From: Aotearoamyces nothofagi
Taxonomy: Eukaryota; Ascomycota; Leotiomycetes; Leotiales; Tympanidaceae
NCBI GenBank assembly: GCA_015345905.1
Contig: JADDTR010000006.1
Span: 560,513 to 624,512, forward strand
DNA length: 64,000 nucleotides
Direction: 5' to 3'
Shown: positions 1 through 11,646 of the stretch, piece after piece
Layout: each line of letters starts with the position of its first letter
Numbering within the stretch: position 1 is the stretch's first letter
Notes under the pieces: model-generated
Database searches by the model: none
What the model was told of the DNA's origin: nothing
Seen by the model: the letters and a program-made list of their open reading frames with translations, nothing else
Made by a program: the position numbers and the translations under genes

Positions 1-2251
1 GTCTTCACAGGTCTGGCATGCTTCATTAGTGTATTGCGTATTTTCTCCTCGTCCGTTTTGTTCTTTGGTGTTTTGATGCCCAGAGCACCGAACAGTAATC
101 GCCGGCCCGCCCCAAGATCAAGCTTAGCTCTTCGACATGGCGTTGAATTGTCCAATGTATTCTCAGAAGGTACCATTATGGGCTCAGCTAGTGTAGAGAA
201 CACAGAATCTGTCACGGTTGCATCGACTTTGTCAGAAGAGGTCGACACGCCTGGTTGTGCAGCATCTAGCACTGGCAATCGGTCCGGCATCTCAATGTCG
301 ACTGGCATCTGGGTCACCACATGAGGCTCAGCCGGTTTTGATATTTTCTCCGATCCAACCTCAATCCCACCAGATGCGAGAGATGCGAGTAATTGTTGTC
401 TTCTAGCCTCAAATTCGGCCGTTTTGGCCAGTGACTTGCTCGTCTTCGCCTGGATCTCTGTAGACTTGTCTGTAGCTCTGATGGCAGCTAATGCTTCTGC
501 AGCTTCTTCTGGACTTGTGCCGGTGTTGATATCTAGCTGGTTAAATTCACCAATAGTAGTTCCCGCAGGGAGGATACCTTTCTCCTTAAACCTCTGGAGA
601 ACATTCGCTGCTCGCCGGCGCTGATTGCGAGCCTTTGTCGCTTTTCTTCCCTGCCCTGGAGCTGTTGTAACTCTTCCCCTGGACACAGACGCCTTTATAT
701 TGGTTGATTCGATCACTTGAGGCTGGTGTGATGCAGTTTGATTGCTTGTCGTTTCTTCCGGCCCGGAATCTGAATCCGAATCGGAGTCAGAGTCACTACT
801 ATCACTGTCGCTGTCGGTCTGCGAAGATGATCTCGAATCATCGTCATCTACGTCAGAGCTTCCACTAGATTCTGAGGAAGATTCACTACTACTCTCCTCG
901 CCGTAGAAATCCTCGTCATCTGGCTCTGAATCGTCATCTAGATTTATCTCATCTAGGTTTTTACTCTTCAAACCATCTCCAGCAAACCGGACGCTCTTAT
1001 TGCTATTGATAGAACCGGCTCTATTCAATCTTGGCAATGGCCTACTTGCTCCGTCCGATTCCTTGGAAGCATCGTCTTCAAAAACTATCTTAGCCATCCG
1101 AGAAAGAGCTTTTCCTGTAGAAATTGAGCCACCAGGTAGGCCATGCTGGTCATAATAATCGAGTAGAGGATTGTCATAATCCCCAAGAAGAGGCTCGCCA
1201 TCATCGTCGACCAAGTCGACCTCGGTATCGTCTTCCAATATGTGCTTCTCTTTATGTTTATCAGAAGTTCTTCCGATAGGTCGAGTCTTTGGAAGCGGCA
1301 AGGTTAGTCGAATTGCAGCTTCGATTGCACTTCGAGCTTTCATAGGCTTGAATCCTCGTGACAATGATTCCCAAGCTTCTCCCACATCTCCGTCAGAACT
1401 GAGAAGAACCTGTTTACAAACAGCGTTGGGAGCTGTTGGGAAGGCCTCATGCAGCACCTTAACATTTGCCCTGGTCGCTCTATCCGACACATCTGAACGC
1501 ATCGAATGGCCCTCGATGAAGTCCCTTCCCTCGTCTTCCACGTGGTTACCCTCAAACATCTCATCTATCATGTCATCGTTTGAACTTTGATCTCCCTCCT
1601 CTTCATTATTGCCTCCTTCAGGCTCAAAGTCTTCATCGTCCTCGTCATCATCCTCGAAATCTGCCCTGACTACGAGCTGGTGGTTGCCATTTTCATCATC
1701 TGTAATATAGGCCTGATCTTCAATGTCAATCAGGCTATTTTCTGGGCTTCCCTCGGCCTCATCTTCATTGTATGTAATCCTCCGCCGTTTCCTTGGTGGT
1801 ATAGATATCGGAGGTCTGTCGGCCCGTCCCCTTGGCCTCGGTCTTCCGAACACGAAGCCATCGTACAAGTGCTTCCCATCAAAAGTAATCTGATGCCGTC
1901 CAGAAGCTCTGCGTTGCTTGAGGTCTTGAGCCATGAGAGGTCGTATGCTACCAGACCTTTGGTTAGTCACATCGTCGTACCCCGAGGTAGAAATACAACT
2001 CACATAACCTCATCATCCTCATGCAGAATTGCCTTTACCGCCTGAAAGTGTAAACATTCGAAGTTTGTACTGAAACCCTTTACTTCCACTGCATAATCCT
2101 CCAACCCCCATTCTCCATCTGACTCCAGAGGTATGATTTCATTGATCTGTTCCAAAAGTTGTGAGATTGTCGGGTCGTAGGCCGTCTCAACCACCCATAC
2201 AATTGCAGTATCAGGTAGGTTATGACGCCGCACGACAAGTCTGAGCCTCAT
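1..2251 (-). CDS. Coilin-like / DUF7357-type nuclear protein (3' end beyond window)
   Basis: Exons 2251-2004 and 1947-1 (continuing past the left edge), joined over a 56-bp intron with GTGAGT donor, CTAAC branch site and TAG acceptor. The N-terminus (MRLRLVVRRHNLPDT) looks like the ubiquitin-like fold that opens coilin and fungal DUF7357 proteins. It is followed by a basic KRRR stretch, long acidic tracts, a short CUE/UBA-like segment (EAFPTAPN...GDVGEAWESL, near nt 1360-1460), an Asp/Ser repeat tract (near nt 770-900) and a basic RRRAANVLQRFKEKG motif (near nt 600). Only about 730 residues are visible. Coilin scaffolds Cajal bodies; that role here is inferred from N-terminal resemblance and composition, not shown. 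It lies 352 bp downstream of RPA43 in the same orientation. Confidence 0.6.
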
Positions 2252-2603
2252 TGTGTTGTCAAATTGATTTCACAGCACGGGAAGCTTGCAATCTCAAATT
2301 GCAAATCTGGGGGAGGCTTCGATTTAACGTGACGCGCTTTTTGATAGCGGAACTTTTAGCGATCCGAGCCCTGCAGATTTACCGGCGCAGTGCGGTGTCC
2401 TCTGGGCTCCTTGAAGTACGTACAGTACAGCTTTTCAGTTGGGTCAGCTAACATATTTCTCCGCCTTATGGGTTACTTCATTGCCAGAGCCATGAAATTG
2501 CGTTTTTATGTGTTTTTTAATTCGGGAATAAAATTACCCATCGGGAAATCATGGTAAAATGGCTCTTCATTTATTAATCAAGATGCGATACAAATTTCGC
2601 TAT
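2252..2603. other. Tandem spacer between RPA43 and the coilin-like gene
   Basis: About 350 bp holding the 3' end of RPA43 and the promoter/leader of the coilin-like gene. It is AT-rich around 2505-2620. I see no gene or clear motif. Confidence 0.5.
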
Positions 2604-2611
2604 TTATTATT

Positions 2612-3604
2612 TCAGTAGGTTCTACGATGTTTTCTTTCTCCCCCATCATCATCTGCGGTTGGCTCCAGTGGCATACCAAGGCTAGTTGCACCTAAACCTC
2701 TTAAGCCACCTAGTCGTCGCCCTGCTGTATCTTTGCCGTTCAGAGATGCGCTCTCCTGCTCTAACAGTGCCTTCTCCTCCTCCTCCTCCAGCATAGTTCC
2801 TGCAATGCTAAGGAACCCTCTTTCCCTATCATGACTTGACTCGATGTCCTTCACCCTGAACCGGAGAAGTCCATCAACCTTTTTTCCCTCGCCATCCACA
2901 TAATGCCCAACGCCTTCTTCTGCATAATTCGCTTGATCGTTCGAAGCGTTGATATTACTTGACTTCACAATGCTTTCCACCCCAACCCACTTCCAATCCT
3001 TCGGCAACCGCTGCCGTTCGATACTAGCATTGAACATATTCCAACATACTAAGCCGAGATTTCCGTCATTCTGAAGATTGACGTACCCTTCCAACCATCC
3101 TCCTCTTTTAGGCTTGAATAATAGGAACTCGGCGGTCACCCATGCCCAACTCACTGCATATTCGTCGATGCATTGCAGAAGAACATGAGCACCATCCTCT
3201 CCGTAGGGTATTTCTGAGAGTCGAGGCTTGCTGTAGGAAAGTACGACGCCGTTGAAGGGGGGGTAATAGGTGAGGATTAGAGGAGAGAGGTGTTCAGCGC
3301 AAATCCCTTCGAGTGGAGCCTTTTGTGAGATGGGGGCGAGTGGTAGGTATAGAGAGCAGGTCTGTATGTGAAAGGGCGATTCTGCCGCAGAATCCGTTGT
3401 GGAATTGAGTGGCCTTCCAGTCTCTGTTTCGACATTGTTCTCCGATCTATGCTTCTTGGATTTGTGTTTGACACCATCTTCGTCGTGCTCTCTTTTCCGC
3501 TTCTTGTCCTCACTAGACTTGTGCTTCTTGCTTGACTTCACCTTCCGAGAAGATACGGGTGTCCCGACCACTGGTGATGATTGCGCATCCATTTCTTTTG
3601 ACAT
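2612..3604 (-). CDS. RPA43: DNA-directed RNA polymerase I subunit RPA43
   Basis: Single exon of 330 aa if started at the ATG at 3604 (MSKEMDAQSS); an in-frame ATG eight codons upstream (3628) would give 338 aa. I prefer 3604 because the extra residues look like leader. RPA43 is the Rpb7-like stalk subunit of Pol I that binds Rrn3 for rRNA transcription. The conserved core runs from about residue 85 (PLAPISQKAPLEGI) through the SHS2-like part (LTYYPPFNGVVLSY) to the OB-fold segment (GWLEGYVNLQNDGNLGLVCW). The first 75 residues form a Lys/Ser-rich nuclear-signal-like tail and the end is basic. It shares a 246-bp divergent promoter with the J-protein gene. Confidence 0.88.
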   Translation of the reverse strand: MSKEMDAQSSPVVGTPVSSRKVKSSKKHKSSEDKKRKREHDEDGVKHKSKKHRSENNVETETGRPLNSTTDSAAESPFHIQTCSLYLPLAPISQKAPLEGICAEHLSPLILTYYPPFNGVVLSYSKPRLSEIPYGEDGAHVLLQCIDEYAVSWAWVTAEFLLFKPKRGGWLEGYVNLQNDGNLGLVCWNMFNASIERQRLPKDWKWVGVESIVKSSNINASNDQANYAEEGVGHYVDGEGKKVDGLLRFRVKDIESSHDRERGFLSIAGTMLEEEEEKALLEQESASLNGKDTAGRRLGGLRGLGATSLGMPLEPTADDDGGERKHRRTY

Positions 3605-3850
3605 TATGCATCCAACTTTGTACGTCAAGCCCAGCGTAGAATGAACATAGTCAAAAAATAAATCTTGAGCATGCGGCCGCTAGCGAAGATCTAATCAGTG
3701 ATGCGGCCCAGAAGTCAAATTGGCACGCACGACACGCTTCCCCACGCGACTTGGCTCCCAGACAGACAATTAATTGACAATTTAACTATTCTAGTTCGTA
3801 TGTTACTTCCCGCGTTTCTGGGGCTCCGATAGTAGTCTTCTTTTACTACC
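3605..3850. promoter_or_regulatory. Divergent promoter RPA43 / J-protein
   Basis: The 246 bp between two oppositely directed start codons must hold both promoters and both leaders. It contains a GCGGCCGC site (3673-3680) but no TATA box that I can assign. Confidence 0.5.
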
Positions 3851-4980
3851 ATGTCTAGTAACTTTCTATCACTTGCTGGCTGGACCTTCCTACCAAATGT
3901 ACGTCTTCCAGGCCTGGCCAATTTTCTGAAATCATCAACTAACAGGAAGCATAGCTGGTTACTGGATGGGTTCAATCAATATGGTATGGGATTGCAATCC
4001 GTGCCGGTGATTCAAAACCTCAACCAGGATCGCCAAGATACATGCAGCACCGCCGGCGCATCCACATCATAGTCGTGTCTGCCTACCTCCTCTACACAAT
4101 ATACGAAGCCGACTGGGACATCCATCGAGCAAGTGACTTCTACCAAGATTTAGGTGTTCGGCATAATGCATCAGATCGAGATATCAAATCCCGCTTCAGG
4201 CGTCTAGCAGCAATCCACCATCCTGATAAAGTTTCCTCATCCTACCCATCTTCCGAAGGATACTTCGTCCACCTAAAAACCGCCCAGGATATCCTGCTTG
4301 ATCCTGCTAAGCGCTTCGCATACGACCGATTTGGTCCAGAAATCGGAAATTGGCAGCACTGCTCTTCAATTAGAGACTACCTCGTCCATGGCCTTCGCTC
4401 CATACTCCCATATTATGGAGCGGGTGCAGTCTTCATGTACATACTCGGCATGCTGGGCTACTTGGAATGGGGTAAATACTGGCGTTGGCTGACGCTAATT
4501 GTGCTCTGCATATTTGAACTGCACACAGTGACGAGACCGGGCGTTCCTCCAGCAGCCAAATTTCTTAACCCACTGCTCTCAACGTTCACGCACCATCCAC
4601 CATACCTTCCCTTTCAGCTCATGCAACTAGCTCGTAAGGTATCTATCACTCTCTACATTGCGTTCTCGCAGATTGGTCCTCTTCTGCAGTCCCCAGAGGC
4701 CGCACGTCTACAAGGCGATCCTAATATTGTTGTACGTCAACAACTTGATAGACTGGAACAAATAACGAGAGCTACTGATATGGAGGCCGCAAGACTGGTG
4801 GGAATGGAAATGGCTCCATTCGTTGGCGATTCGCAAGCGTTGAAAGAAGTACAAGGCAAAGTCAAAGAATGGCTCGTACAAAATACCGTTAGAACCGATC
4901 CTGAAGTTCGAGATGCTATAGGAAAGTCTCTTAAGAAGCGCAGAGCCGATGCTCCCATTGGTGCGAGAGGAAATAGATAA
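3851..4980 (+). CDS. Membrane-anchored J-domain (DnaJ-type) co-chaperone
   Basis: Exons 3851-3898 and 3955-4980 (56-bp intron, GTACGT...CTAAC...TAG), 357 aa. An acceptor at 3945 is rejected because it runs into a stop; the TAG at 3952-3954 gives the continuous reading LVTGWVQSIWYG. A hydrophobic segment (HIIVVSAYLLYTIYEAD, about residues 55-71) precedes a J domain with the HPD motif (AAIHHPDKV) and the FAYDRFGPE ending. Two more membrane segments follow (YYGAGAVFMYILGML; WRWLTLIVLCIFEL), then a charged soluble tail ending in KKRRADAPIGARGNR. J proteins stimulate the Hsp70 ATPase. Location in the ER or another endomembrane is inferred from topology; I cannot name an exact yeast orthologue. Confidence 0.85.
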
Positions 4981-5511
4981 AAATACAACCGCCCCGGCTT
5001 ACATGTTGCTAAGGCCCTTTCCATTCCCAGATATAAAGGCTCTGGTTTAATAGATCATATAGTAGTATCATATGTTAGATAGATGATATTGAAAAAAAGT
5101 GGCTGGCTTCTGACTCAATGCTATCTCAGAGCCGTTTATAGACTGCAGGGGAAATTACGAGGTCTTCAACGTCAAGCTTTGTCGGCTAGTGAGTCCTCAT
5201 TATGACCACAGGCTCCCCTAACTCAAGTAGATCAAGAAATTATCATTAGCTAGAGTAGAGAATAAACGCCGTGATGTTATGACCGTCCCTTATACAGTGA
5301 TGCTCATGGACTATGAGTCCAGGCCAACATTCGATGCCACCAAGCCTTGGTTATCGTACAGCCCATTCCTTAGGATCGACGCATATTTCAGGTAATTGCA
5401 ACCTCCCCAATTAACACTCTCCTTCCCAACTCTGCTTGTTCTGGATATTGTTTGCTTAAACGCTATGGAATTCGTCAGTATCGTAAGATCAGCCTATGTT
5501 TGCACCAAAAC
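4981..5511. other. Convergent spacer, J-protein / TOM6
   Basis: Facing 3' ends of the J-protein gene and TOM6. It is AT-rich around 5040-5095. I see no gene or repeat. Confidence 0.45.
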
Positions 5512-5769
5512 TTACGGTGGCAGTAATAACTCGCTCCAACTGCTCGAGAAGAGGGCCACGGCAATCTACATATAAATAATCAGCTCCATTCACAAGTTGA
5601 TTGTCTTGGGGGCTTTGCTCACTCCGAAGATCGCGATACTTCTCACAACACTAGCATTCTCCGGCGCAGTCAAAGCCTCGTATGTTTGCCCAAAATAGCT
5701 CTTCGGTGCGCTGGCGGGACGGCGACGATCCGCTCGCTCTACTACAATACGCTGTGCCTTTGGGACCAT
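5512..5769 (-). CDS. TOM6: TOM complex small subunit Tom6
   Basis: Two exons, 5769-5623 and 5565-5512, joined over a 57-bp intron (GTGAGC...ATGTAG), 66 aa. Each exon alone is too short to stand out. The joined protein has the Tom6 signature: a basic N-terminus (MVPKAQRIVVERADRRRPAS), then GQTYEALTAPENASVVRSIA, and a single C-terminal membrane anchor (IAIFGIAVALFSSSW) ending in SELLLPP. Tom6 stabilises the Tom40-Tom22 import channel in the outer mitochondrial membrane. The start is the only ATG after an in-frame stop. Identification rests on the TxPENAxxVRS motif plus the LLPP end as remembered for fungal Tom6; a family search would confirm it. Confidence 0.8.
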
Positions 5770-7064
5770 TGTATGGATGTGTGATAAGGGGATCGTTGGT
5801 GGTAGGTTTCAGCTGGGTTTGGTGGTATTCAGGAGGCTCTTTTGGGGTGATATTGGAAATTTTGGCGATGTCGACGTATGTCACGTGCATTGAAATTTTA
5901 GCTTCGCCCTCAGGCATGAATGGGAACTATTTGGTAGTTTTAACCGTGCCCTGCCCCTAACCTCGATTCGGGGTTTTGGGCATACCTTAGCAGGGCATGG
6001 TTAAGGTAAGATGCCACATGCTGACATGGCTAACTTTAATTATGCTACCTTGCCACGTGCTTGCTAGCTACAAATCCCCAGGAACATGTTATAAGATGGC
6101 AAGGTCTACCTCCTAAAGTATTCTTTAAGCAGGCTACCTTTAAATCTAGCAATAGGTGCTTCGGTATCCGTTACTATTTCGAAATATTTCCAGCTATCAC
6201 GGTAAGTCACTGATTCGCTGAGGAGAACATGACAATTCTCTCTTAGTCCTGTGTTGCCATTATCATAAAACAGTATCCTGTCTAACTCTTGATTTTAAAT
6301 CATCTCTATCTTAAATATTCTTAGTCAAATTTGTATAACTGCCCATTCTTAGTTAGTACAGTTAGTCAATGCACATCATTAACCGCGTCTAACACTCTTC
6401 TGAAAGCTAATTAGAGGATCAAATCTAAGTACTACCTACCTTACTTCCAACGTATTTTGCCCACGTCATTGAGTATACTGTTTGGCCTCTCTCGTTCTTA
6501 ACCACTCATTCTTAGCTATATACCTTCTGGCTCCGCAAATTTTGTTTGCTCCACGTATAACTATCTACCTTAGCATCAACCATCACCCAAAGCACTGCAA
6601 TTGCTCCGGGTAGGCAACATGTCGGACTTTGGCTAGCCCTCGGCCTCTAACTATACAAAAGCAAAGAGTCTAACTAAGGGTAGCTACTCAATCTTATACT
6701 CAATCTTGATGCCGACTTCGGCCTGAGGCCAGGATATCTTCTGGTCATGTGATCAACGCCACGCTAGTGAGGGATCGCGAAAGTCAGCTCCAGCACTTCG
6801 GCGAGGAGATCGAAACTTATTATTTCCACACTCCAGTACACCTCCGTGATCAACACGATATTGCGTTACCTGATTTAAACCATCTAGGTGATCATTTTAG
6901 TGGCTAAGGAATGCACACTGCCTAGATCGTGGGCTCACCTCGGTCACCAGGCTCTCTGGGGCGCCGCGCGCAGAAGGCTTTCTTGACGCGCCACTCCTAC
7001 CTCAGGTCAAAGCTACACATAGATACGATTACATCGTACTACTTCCGTGTAGCAGCTATTCAAT
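5770..7064. other. Divergent spacer, TOM6 / RPB2
   Basis: About 1.3 kb with the TOM6 promoter at its left end and the RPB2 promoter/leader at its right. It holds an imperfect 15-bp inverted repeat (5940-5954 with 5990-6004). The middle (about 6180-6600) is rich in TTA/CTTA words and has no coding frame I can support, so it may be old degenerate repeat DNA, but I cannot name a family. A GC-rich patch (GGCGCCGCGCGC, 6960-6971) lies about 100 bp before the RPB2 start. Confidence 0.4.
5940..6004. repeat. Imperfect inverted repeat
   Basis: The arm TTAACCGTGCCCTGC (5940-5954) and the arm GCAGGGCATGGTTAA (5990-6004) pair at 14 of 15 positions around a 35-nt loop. It could be a short foldback remnant or a hairpin. 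No target-site duplication is obvious. Confidence 0.55.
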
Positions 7065-10000
7065 ATGGATGAATATGAGGAAGGTTACGAGTACGATGAA
7101 TATGGAGAGTCAGGCATCACGGCTGAGGACTGCTGGACAGTTATATCCTCTTTCTTCGAGTCCAAAGGATTGGTGTCTCAGCAACTCGACTCTTTCGATG
7201 AGTTTGTTTCAACTACAATGCAAGAGCTTGTAGATGAGAACTCACAGTTGACACTTGACCAAAATAATCCTCCTTCGTCCGACGACAATCCTATTGAACT
7301 TCGTCGATATGAGATAAAATTCAAAACGGTATTGATCTCCGAACCTCGAATGACTGAAGGTGATGGCAGCACACAGCGTATGCTTCCGCAGGAAGCGCGG
7401 CTGCGAAATCTCACATACTCTAGTGCGCTGTTCATCCGCATGGATAGAAAAGTCTCTGTTGCAGTAAATAGGGAGATACCTTTGAACGAACTTGACGACG
7501 AAACAATGGCAGCTATGGCTCGCGGCGATATTTCTCATCCGACGAGACTGACTTGGGAGGTTGAGGAGGCTACACCAACTGATGAAGAACAGGAGAAAAT
7601 GCCAGAGGAACAGCGGGAGAAGCCATTCTATATTGGCAAGCTGCCTATCATGCTCAAGTCGAAATATTGTATTTTAAAGGATCTCGACGAGGATGACCTC
7701 TACGCATGGAACGAATGTCCATATGATCAAGGCGGATATTTCATCATCAACGGTAGCGAGAAAGTTTTAATTGCACAGGAGCGTAGTGCTGCAAATATCG
7801 TCCAGGTTTTCAAGAAGCCTCCACCAAGTCCTACGCCCTTCATCGCGGAGATTCGCAGCGCCCTCGAAAAAGGTTCACGGCTTATTTCATCCCTCACCAT
7901 CAAGCTACACTCCAAAGGAGACGGACAAAGAGGCAGTTTTGGTCAAACGATTAAATCAACGTTGCCGTATATTAAGTCCGATATTCCGATTGCTATTGTC
8001 TTCCGTGCGCTTGGTGTTGTCTCCGATGAGGACATTCTCAACCATATTTGCTACGATCGCAACGACACTCAGATGCTAGAGATGCTGAAGCCATGTATAG
8101 AGGAAGCTTTTGTAATCCAGGACCGTGAGGTCGCTCTGGACTTCATTGGAAAGCGCGGCAATGCCATGGGAGTTCCTAGAGATAAGCGTATCAAGTATGC
8201 TAGAGATATCATGCAGAAGGAGTTACTGCCTCATATCTCACAGAAGGAAGGCAGCGAGACTCGGAAGGCGTTCTTCCTGGGATACATGGTACACAAACTC
8301 TTACAATGTGCTCTTGGTCGGCGAGAGACTGATGATCGTGATCACTTCGGAAAAAAGCGTCTTGATCTAGCTGGTCCGCTTTTGGCAAAGTTATTCCGAG
8401 GACTATTCCGGAGGTTGACGACGGATCTGTACAAGTACACCCAGCGCTGTGTCGAGAACAGAAAGGAGTTTAATCCTGCACTTGGAATCAAGTCCACTAC
8501 ACTCACAAACGGATTAAAGTACTCACTGGCTACTGGCAACTGGGGTGACCAGAAGAAAGCGGCAAGTTCAACAGCTGGTGTGTCACAAGTGCTCAACAGA
8601 TACACATTCTCATCTACACTCTCACATTTGCGTAGAACCAACACACCTATTGGTCGTGATGGCAAGATTGCGAAGCCTCGTCAATTACATAATACTCACT
8701 GGGGTCTCGTCTGTCCAGCTGAGACTCCAGAGGGGCAAGCTTGCGGTTTAGTAAAGAATCTGGCTCTCATGTGCTACGTCACTGTCGGTACGCCAAGTGA
8801 TCCTATTATTGAGTTTATGATTCAGAGAAGTATGGAGGTGCTTGAGGAATATGAGCCTTTAAGGTCACCGAATGCCACCAAAGTCTTCGTCAACGGAGTA
8901 TGGGTCGGTGTCCATCGTGACCCGGCGCATCTCGTCCAAACTGTTCAGGACCTTCGACGGACTCACTTAATATCATACGAAGTCTCTTTGATCCGCGACA
9001 TCCGCGATCGGGAGTTTAAGATCTTCACTGATGCAGGCAGAGTTTGTCGCCCGCTCTTCGTTATTGATAATAAGGCCGATAGCCCAAATAAAGGCAATCT
9101 TGTTCTCAACAAGGGACATATGCAGAAACTTGCGAATGATTTGGTCATGGCGCCTAATATGGACGCTGAAACAAAGGCATTAAATGGTTACTACGGCTTC
9201 CAGGGCTTGATCAATGATGGTGTCGTCGAGTATCTAGATGCTGAAGAGGAAGAGACGGTAATGATCGTGATGACACCAGAAGATCTAGAGATCTCCAGGC
9301 AGCTCCAAGCTGGTTATCAGATTCAAGAAGATGACAGTGGAGACCTCAACAGGAGGGTCAAGGCTCCTATGAAGCCTACTGCCCATATATGGACTCATTG
9401 CGAGATTCATCCCAGCATGATTTTGGGAATATGTGCCAGCATCATTCCTTTCCCAGATCACAACCAGGTAAGAATTACAGTGAAAATTCATTTACAAAGC
9501 ACTTTGGCTAACGAGATCTCTAGTCACCTCGTAATACCTACCAGTCTGCTATGGGTAAGCAAGCCATGGGTGTCTTCCTTACAAATTTCGATCAACGCAT
9601 GGATACCATGGCGAATATCCTCTATTATCCCCAGAAGCCTCTAGCGACTACGCGATCAATGGAGTTCCTCAAGTTCCGTGAATTGCCAGCTGGTCAAAAT
9701 GCTATCGTTGCTATTCTTTGCTATTCCGGATACAACCAGGAAGATTCTGTTATTATGAACCAGAGCAGTATTGATCGGGGTCTCTTCCGAAGCCTGTTCT
9801 ATCGAGCGTACACTGACCAGGAGAAACGCATTGGCATGAACGTAGTGGAGCAATTTGAGAAGCCTTTCCGGAGCGACACCTTGAAGCTCAAACATGGTAC
9901 ATATGACAAGCTTGATGACGACGGAATTGTTGCACCAGGTGTCAGGGTATCTGGTGAAGATATTATTATAGGTAAAACTGCTCCGATTGCACCCGATGCT

Positions 10001-10968
10001 GAGGAGTTGGGTCAAAGGACAAAAGCACATAGCAAGCGGGATGCGTCTACTCCACTTCGAAGTACTGAGAACGGTATTGTCGACCAAGTTCTTATTACAA
10101 CTAATGCAGAAGGTCTTCGCTTTGTTAAGGTTCGAATGCGAACGACCAAGATCCCACAGATCGGCGATAAATTTGCCTCTCGTCACGGACAGAAGGGTAC
10201 AATTGGTATCACTTATAGACAAGAGGATATGCCATTCACGCGTGAAGGCATCGTCCCTGATATAATAATTAACCCCCACGCTATTCCGTCTCGTATGACA
10301 ATTGCTCATTTAATTGAATGTCAATTGAGTAAAGTGGCTTCTCTCTCAGGGTTTGAGGGTGATGCAACACCGTTTACGGATGTCACGGTTGACAATGTGT
10401 CGAAACTTCTCCGCGAGCACGGTTACCAGTCTCGTGGTTTCGAGATCATGTATCACGGTCATACTGGCCGTAAGCTTATGGCACAAGTCTTCTTAGGTCC
10501 TACATACTACCAACGTCTGCGTCATATGGTTGATGACAAGATCCATGCTAGAGCACGTGGACCAGTTCAAATTTTGACACGACAGCCTGTAGAAGGTCGT
10601 GCGCGCGACGGTGGCCTACGTTTCGGAGAGATGGAACGTGATTGCATGATTTCACATGGTGCAAGTGCTTTCCTGAAGGAGAGATTGTTCGAGGTTTCAG
10701 ATGCCTTCAGAGTTCATGTTTGTGATATCTGTGGGCTAATGACTCCTATTGCGTAAATCCCCTCCCTCAACTCTAATAATCATGCCTGGCACTAACACTA
10801 AACAGTAAACTCCAAACACAATCATTTGAATGCCGGGCTTGCAGAAACAAGACAAAAATTTCGCAGATTCATATACCATATGCTGCGAAACTACTATTCC
10901 AAGAACTGGCTTCCATGAACATCGCAGCAAGGATGTTCACCACGCGGTCTGGGGTGTCAGTGCGCTAA
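7065..10968 (+). CDS. RPB2: RNA polymerase II second-largest subunit RPB2
   Basis: Exons 7065-9467, 9524-10752 and 10806-10968 (introns of 56 and 53 bp), 1264 aa, the normal length. RPB2 forms one wall of the Pol II active-site cleft. It opens with the acidic [14 protein letters not shown], carries the conserved [17 protein letters not shown] block (about residue 550), the [13 protein letters not shown] hybrid-binding motif in exon 2, and the C-terminal zinc ribbon whose cysteine pairs are split by intron 2 (CDICG in exon 2; [11 protein letters not shown] in exon 3). It ends in [13 protein letters not shown]. Intron 1 falls directly after the codon for Gln in FPDHNQ. No defect is seen. This gene is a standard fungal phylogenetic marker, so it is the best place to fix the species. 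Confidence 0.98.
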
Positions 10969-11365
10969 ACCGATTACAAAGAGAGTGTATGATTGGCTTG
11001 GAATAGAAGATTAGTAGAAAGTGGCAGATGAGGTAGTGGCACAGCTCTTTGCATATAATGGCGTTCGGAGGGTTGAAGAATGAAACCAAAAGGCAGATGT
11101 CGGCATTTGCATACATTTGCGTGCAACAGAAAGAGCGAAGATTTCATCTGGTAAAGAGAGAATACCTTCTGTACTATATTAAGAATAATACAGATACACT
11201 GATCTCGATGGCTCTTCCTAGACCGATACTCTGTCCTCTCATTATTTACGTTGTGTATGACTTTTCCAACGCCTTCCAATGCATGCACCTTTAATTTTAC
11301 AATTGATACATCTTTGCCTCGTGGCAATTCCATCCTTATGTTGGTCATCGTGATTTTTCGAGCAC
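10969..11365. other. Convergent spacer, RPB2 / PET117
   Basis: About 400 bp between facing 3' ends. I see nothing in it beyond presumed 3' UTRs. Confidence 0.45.
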
Positions 11366-11646
11366 TTAACCACTGTCTTGTACTGTCTGAATCTTCTTGT
11401 ATTCCTCCTCCATGGCTCGTTGCATCTCGAAATCTAACTGTCGCTCTTTCTTGATACGTTGCTGCTCGATATCGCGGACAACCCCAGCATGCATTGCCTT
11501 GGCATTCATTAGTTTATTGAGGACTTGCAACTTGCATAAGGATATCTTACTGCTTTCTCGGCTTGTTGCTGGAAGTGGACGAAGAAGACGGTGGCCACGG
11601 CGAACAGTGAAGTTCCCGCAAGAGTGAGCTTTGCCGCTTGAGACAT
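11366..11646 (-). CDS. PET117: Cytochrome c oxidase assembly factor Pet117
   Basis: Exons 11646-11551 and 11497-11366 (53-bp intron, GTAAGA...AAG), 75 aa. It begins MSQAAKLTLAGTSLFAVATV, a single N-terminal membrane segment, and continues FVHFQQQAEKAAMHAGVVRD and EQQRIKKERQLDFEMQRAME, the hallmark of the Pet117 family. Pet117 acts in the inner mitochondrial membrane and couples heme a synthesis to complex IV assembly. The start at 11646 is chosen over an in-frame upstream ATG (11778) because the family begins at M-S-x-A-x-K. It is head to head with VMA10 across 264 bp. Confidence 0.9.

Noticed and set aside
6180-6600. Degenerate transposon suggested by TA-rich words
   Set aside because: No open frame, terminal repeats or protein fragment that names a family; composition alone is not enough.
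9656-10309. Long antisense open frame (217 codons) opposite RPB2
   Set aside because: Shadow of the RPB2 coding frame; no family resemblance and no splice logic.
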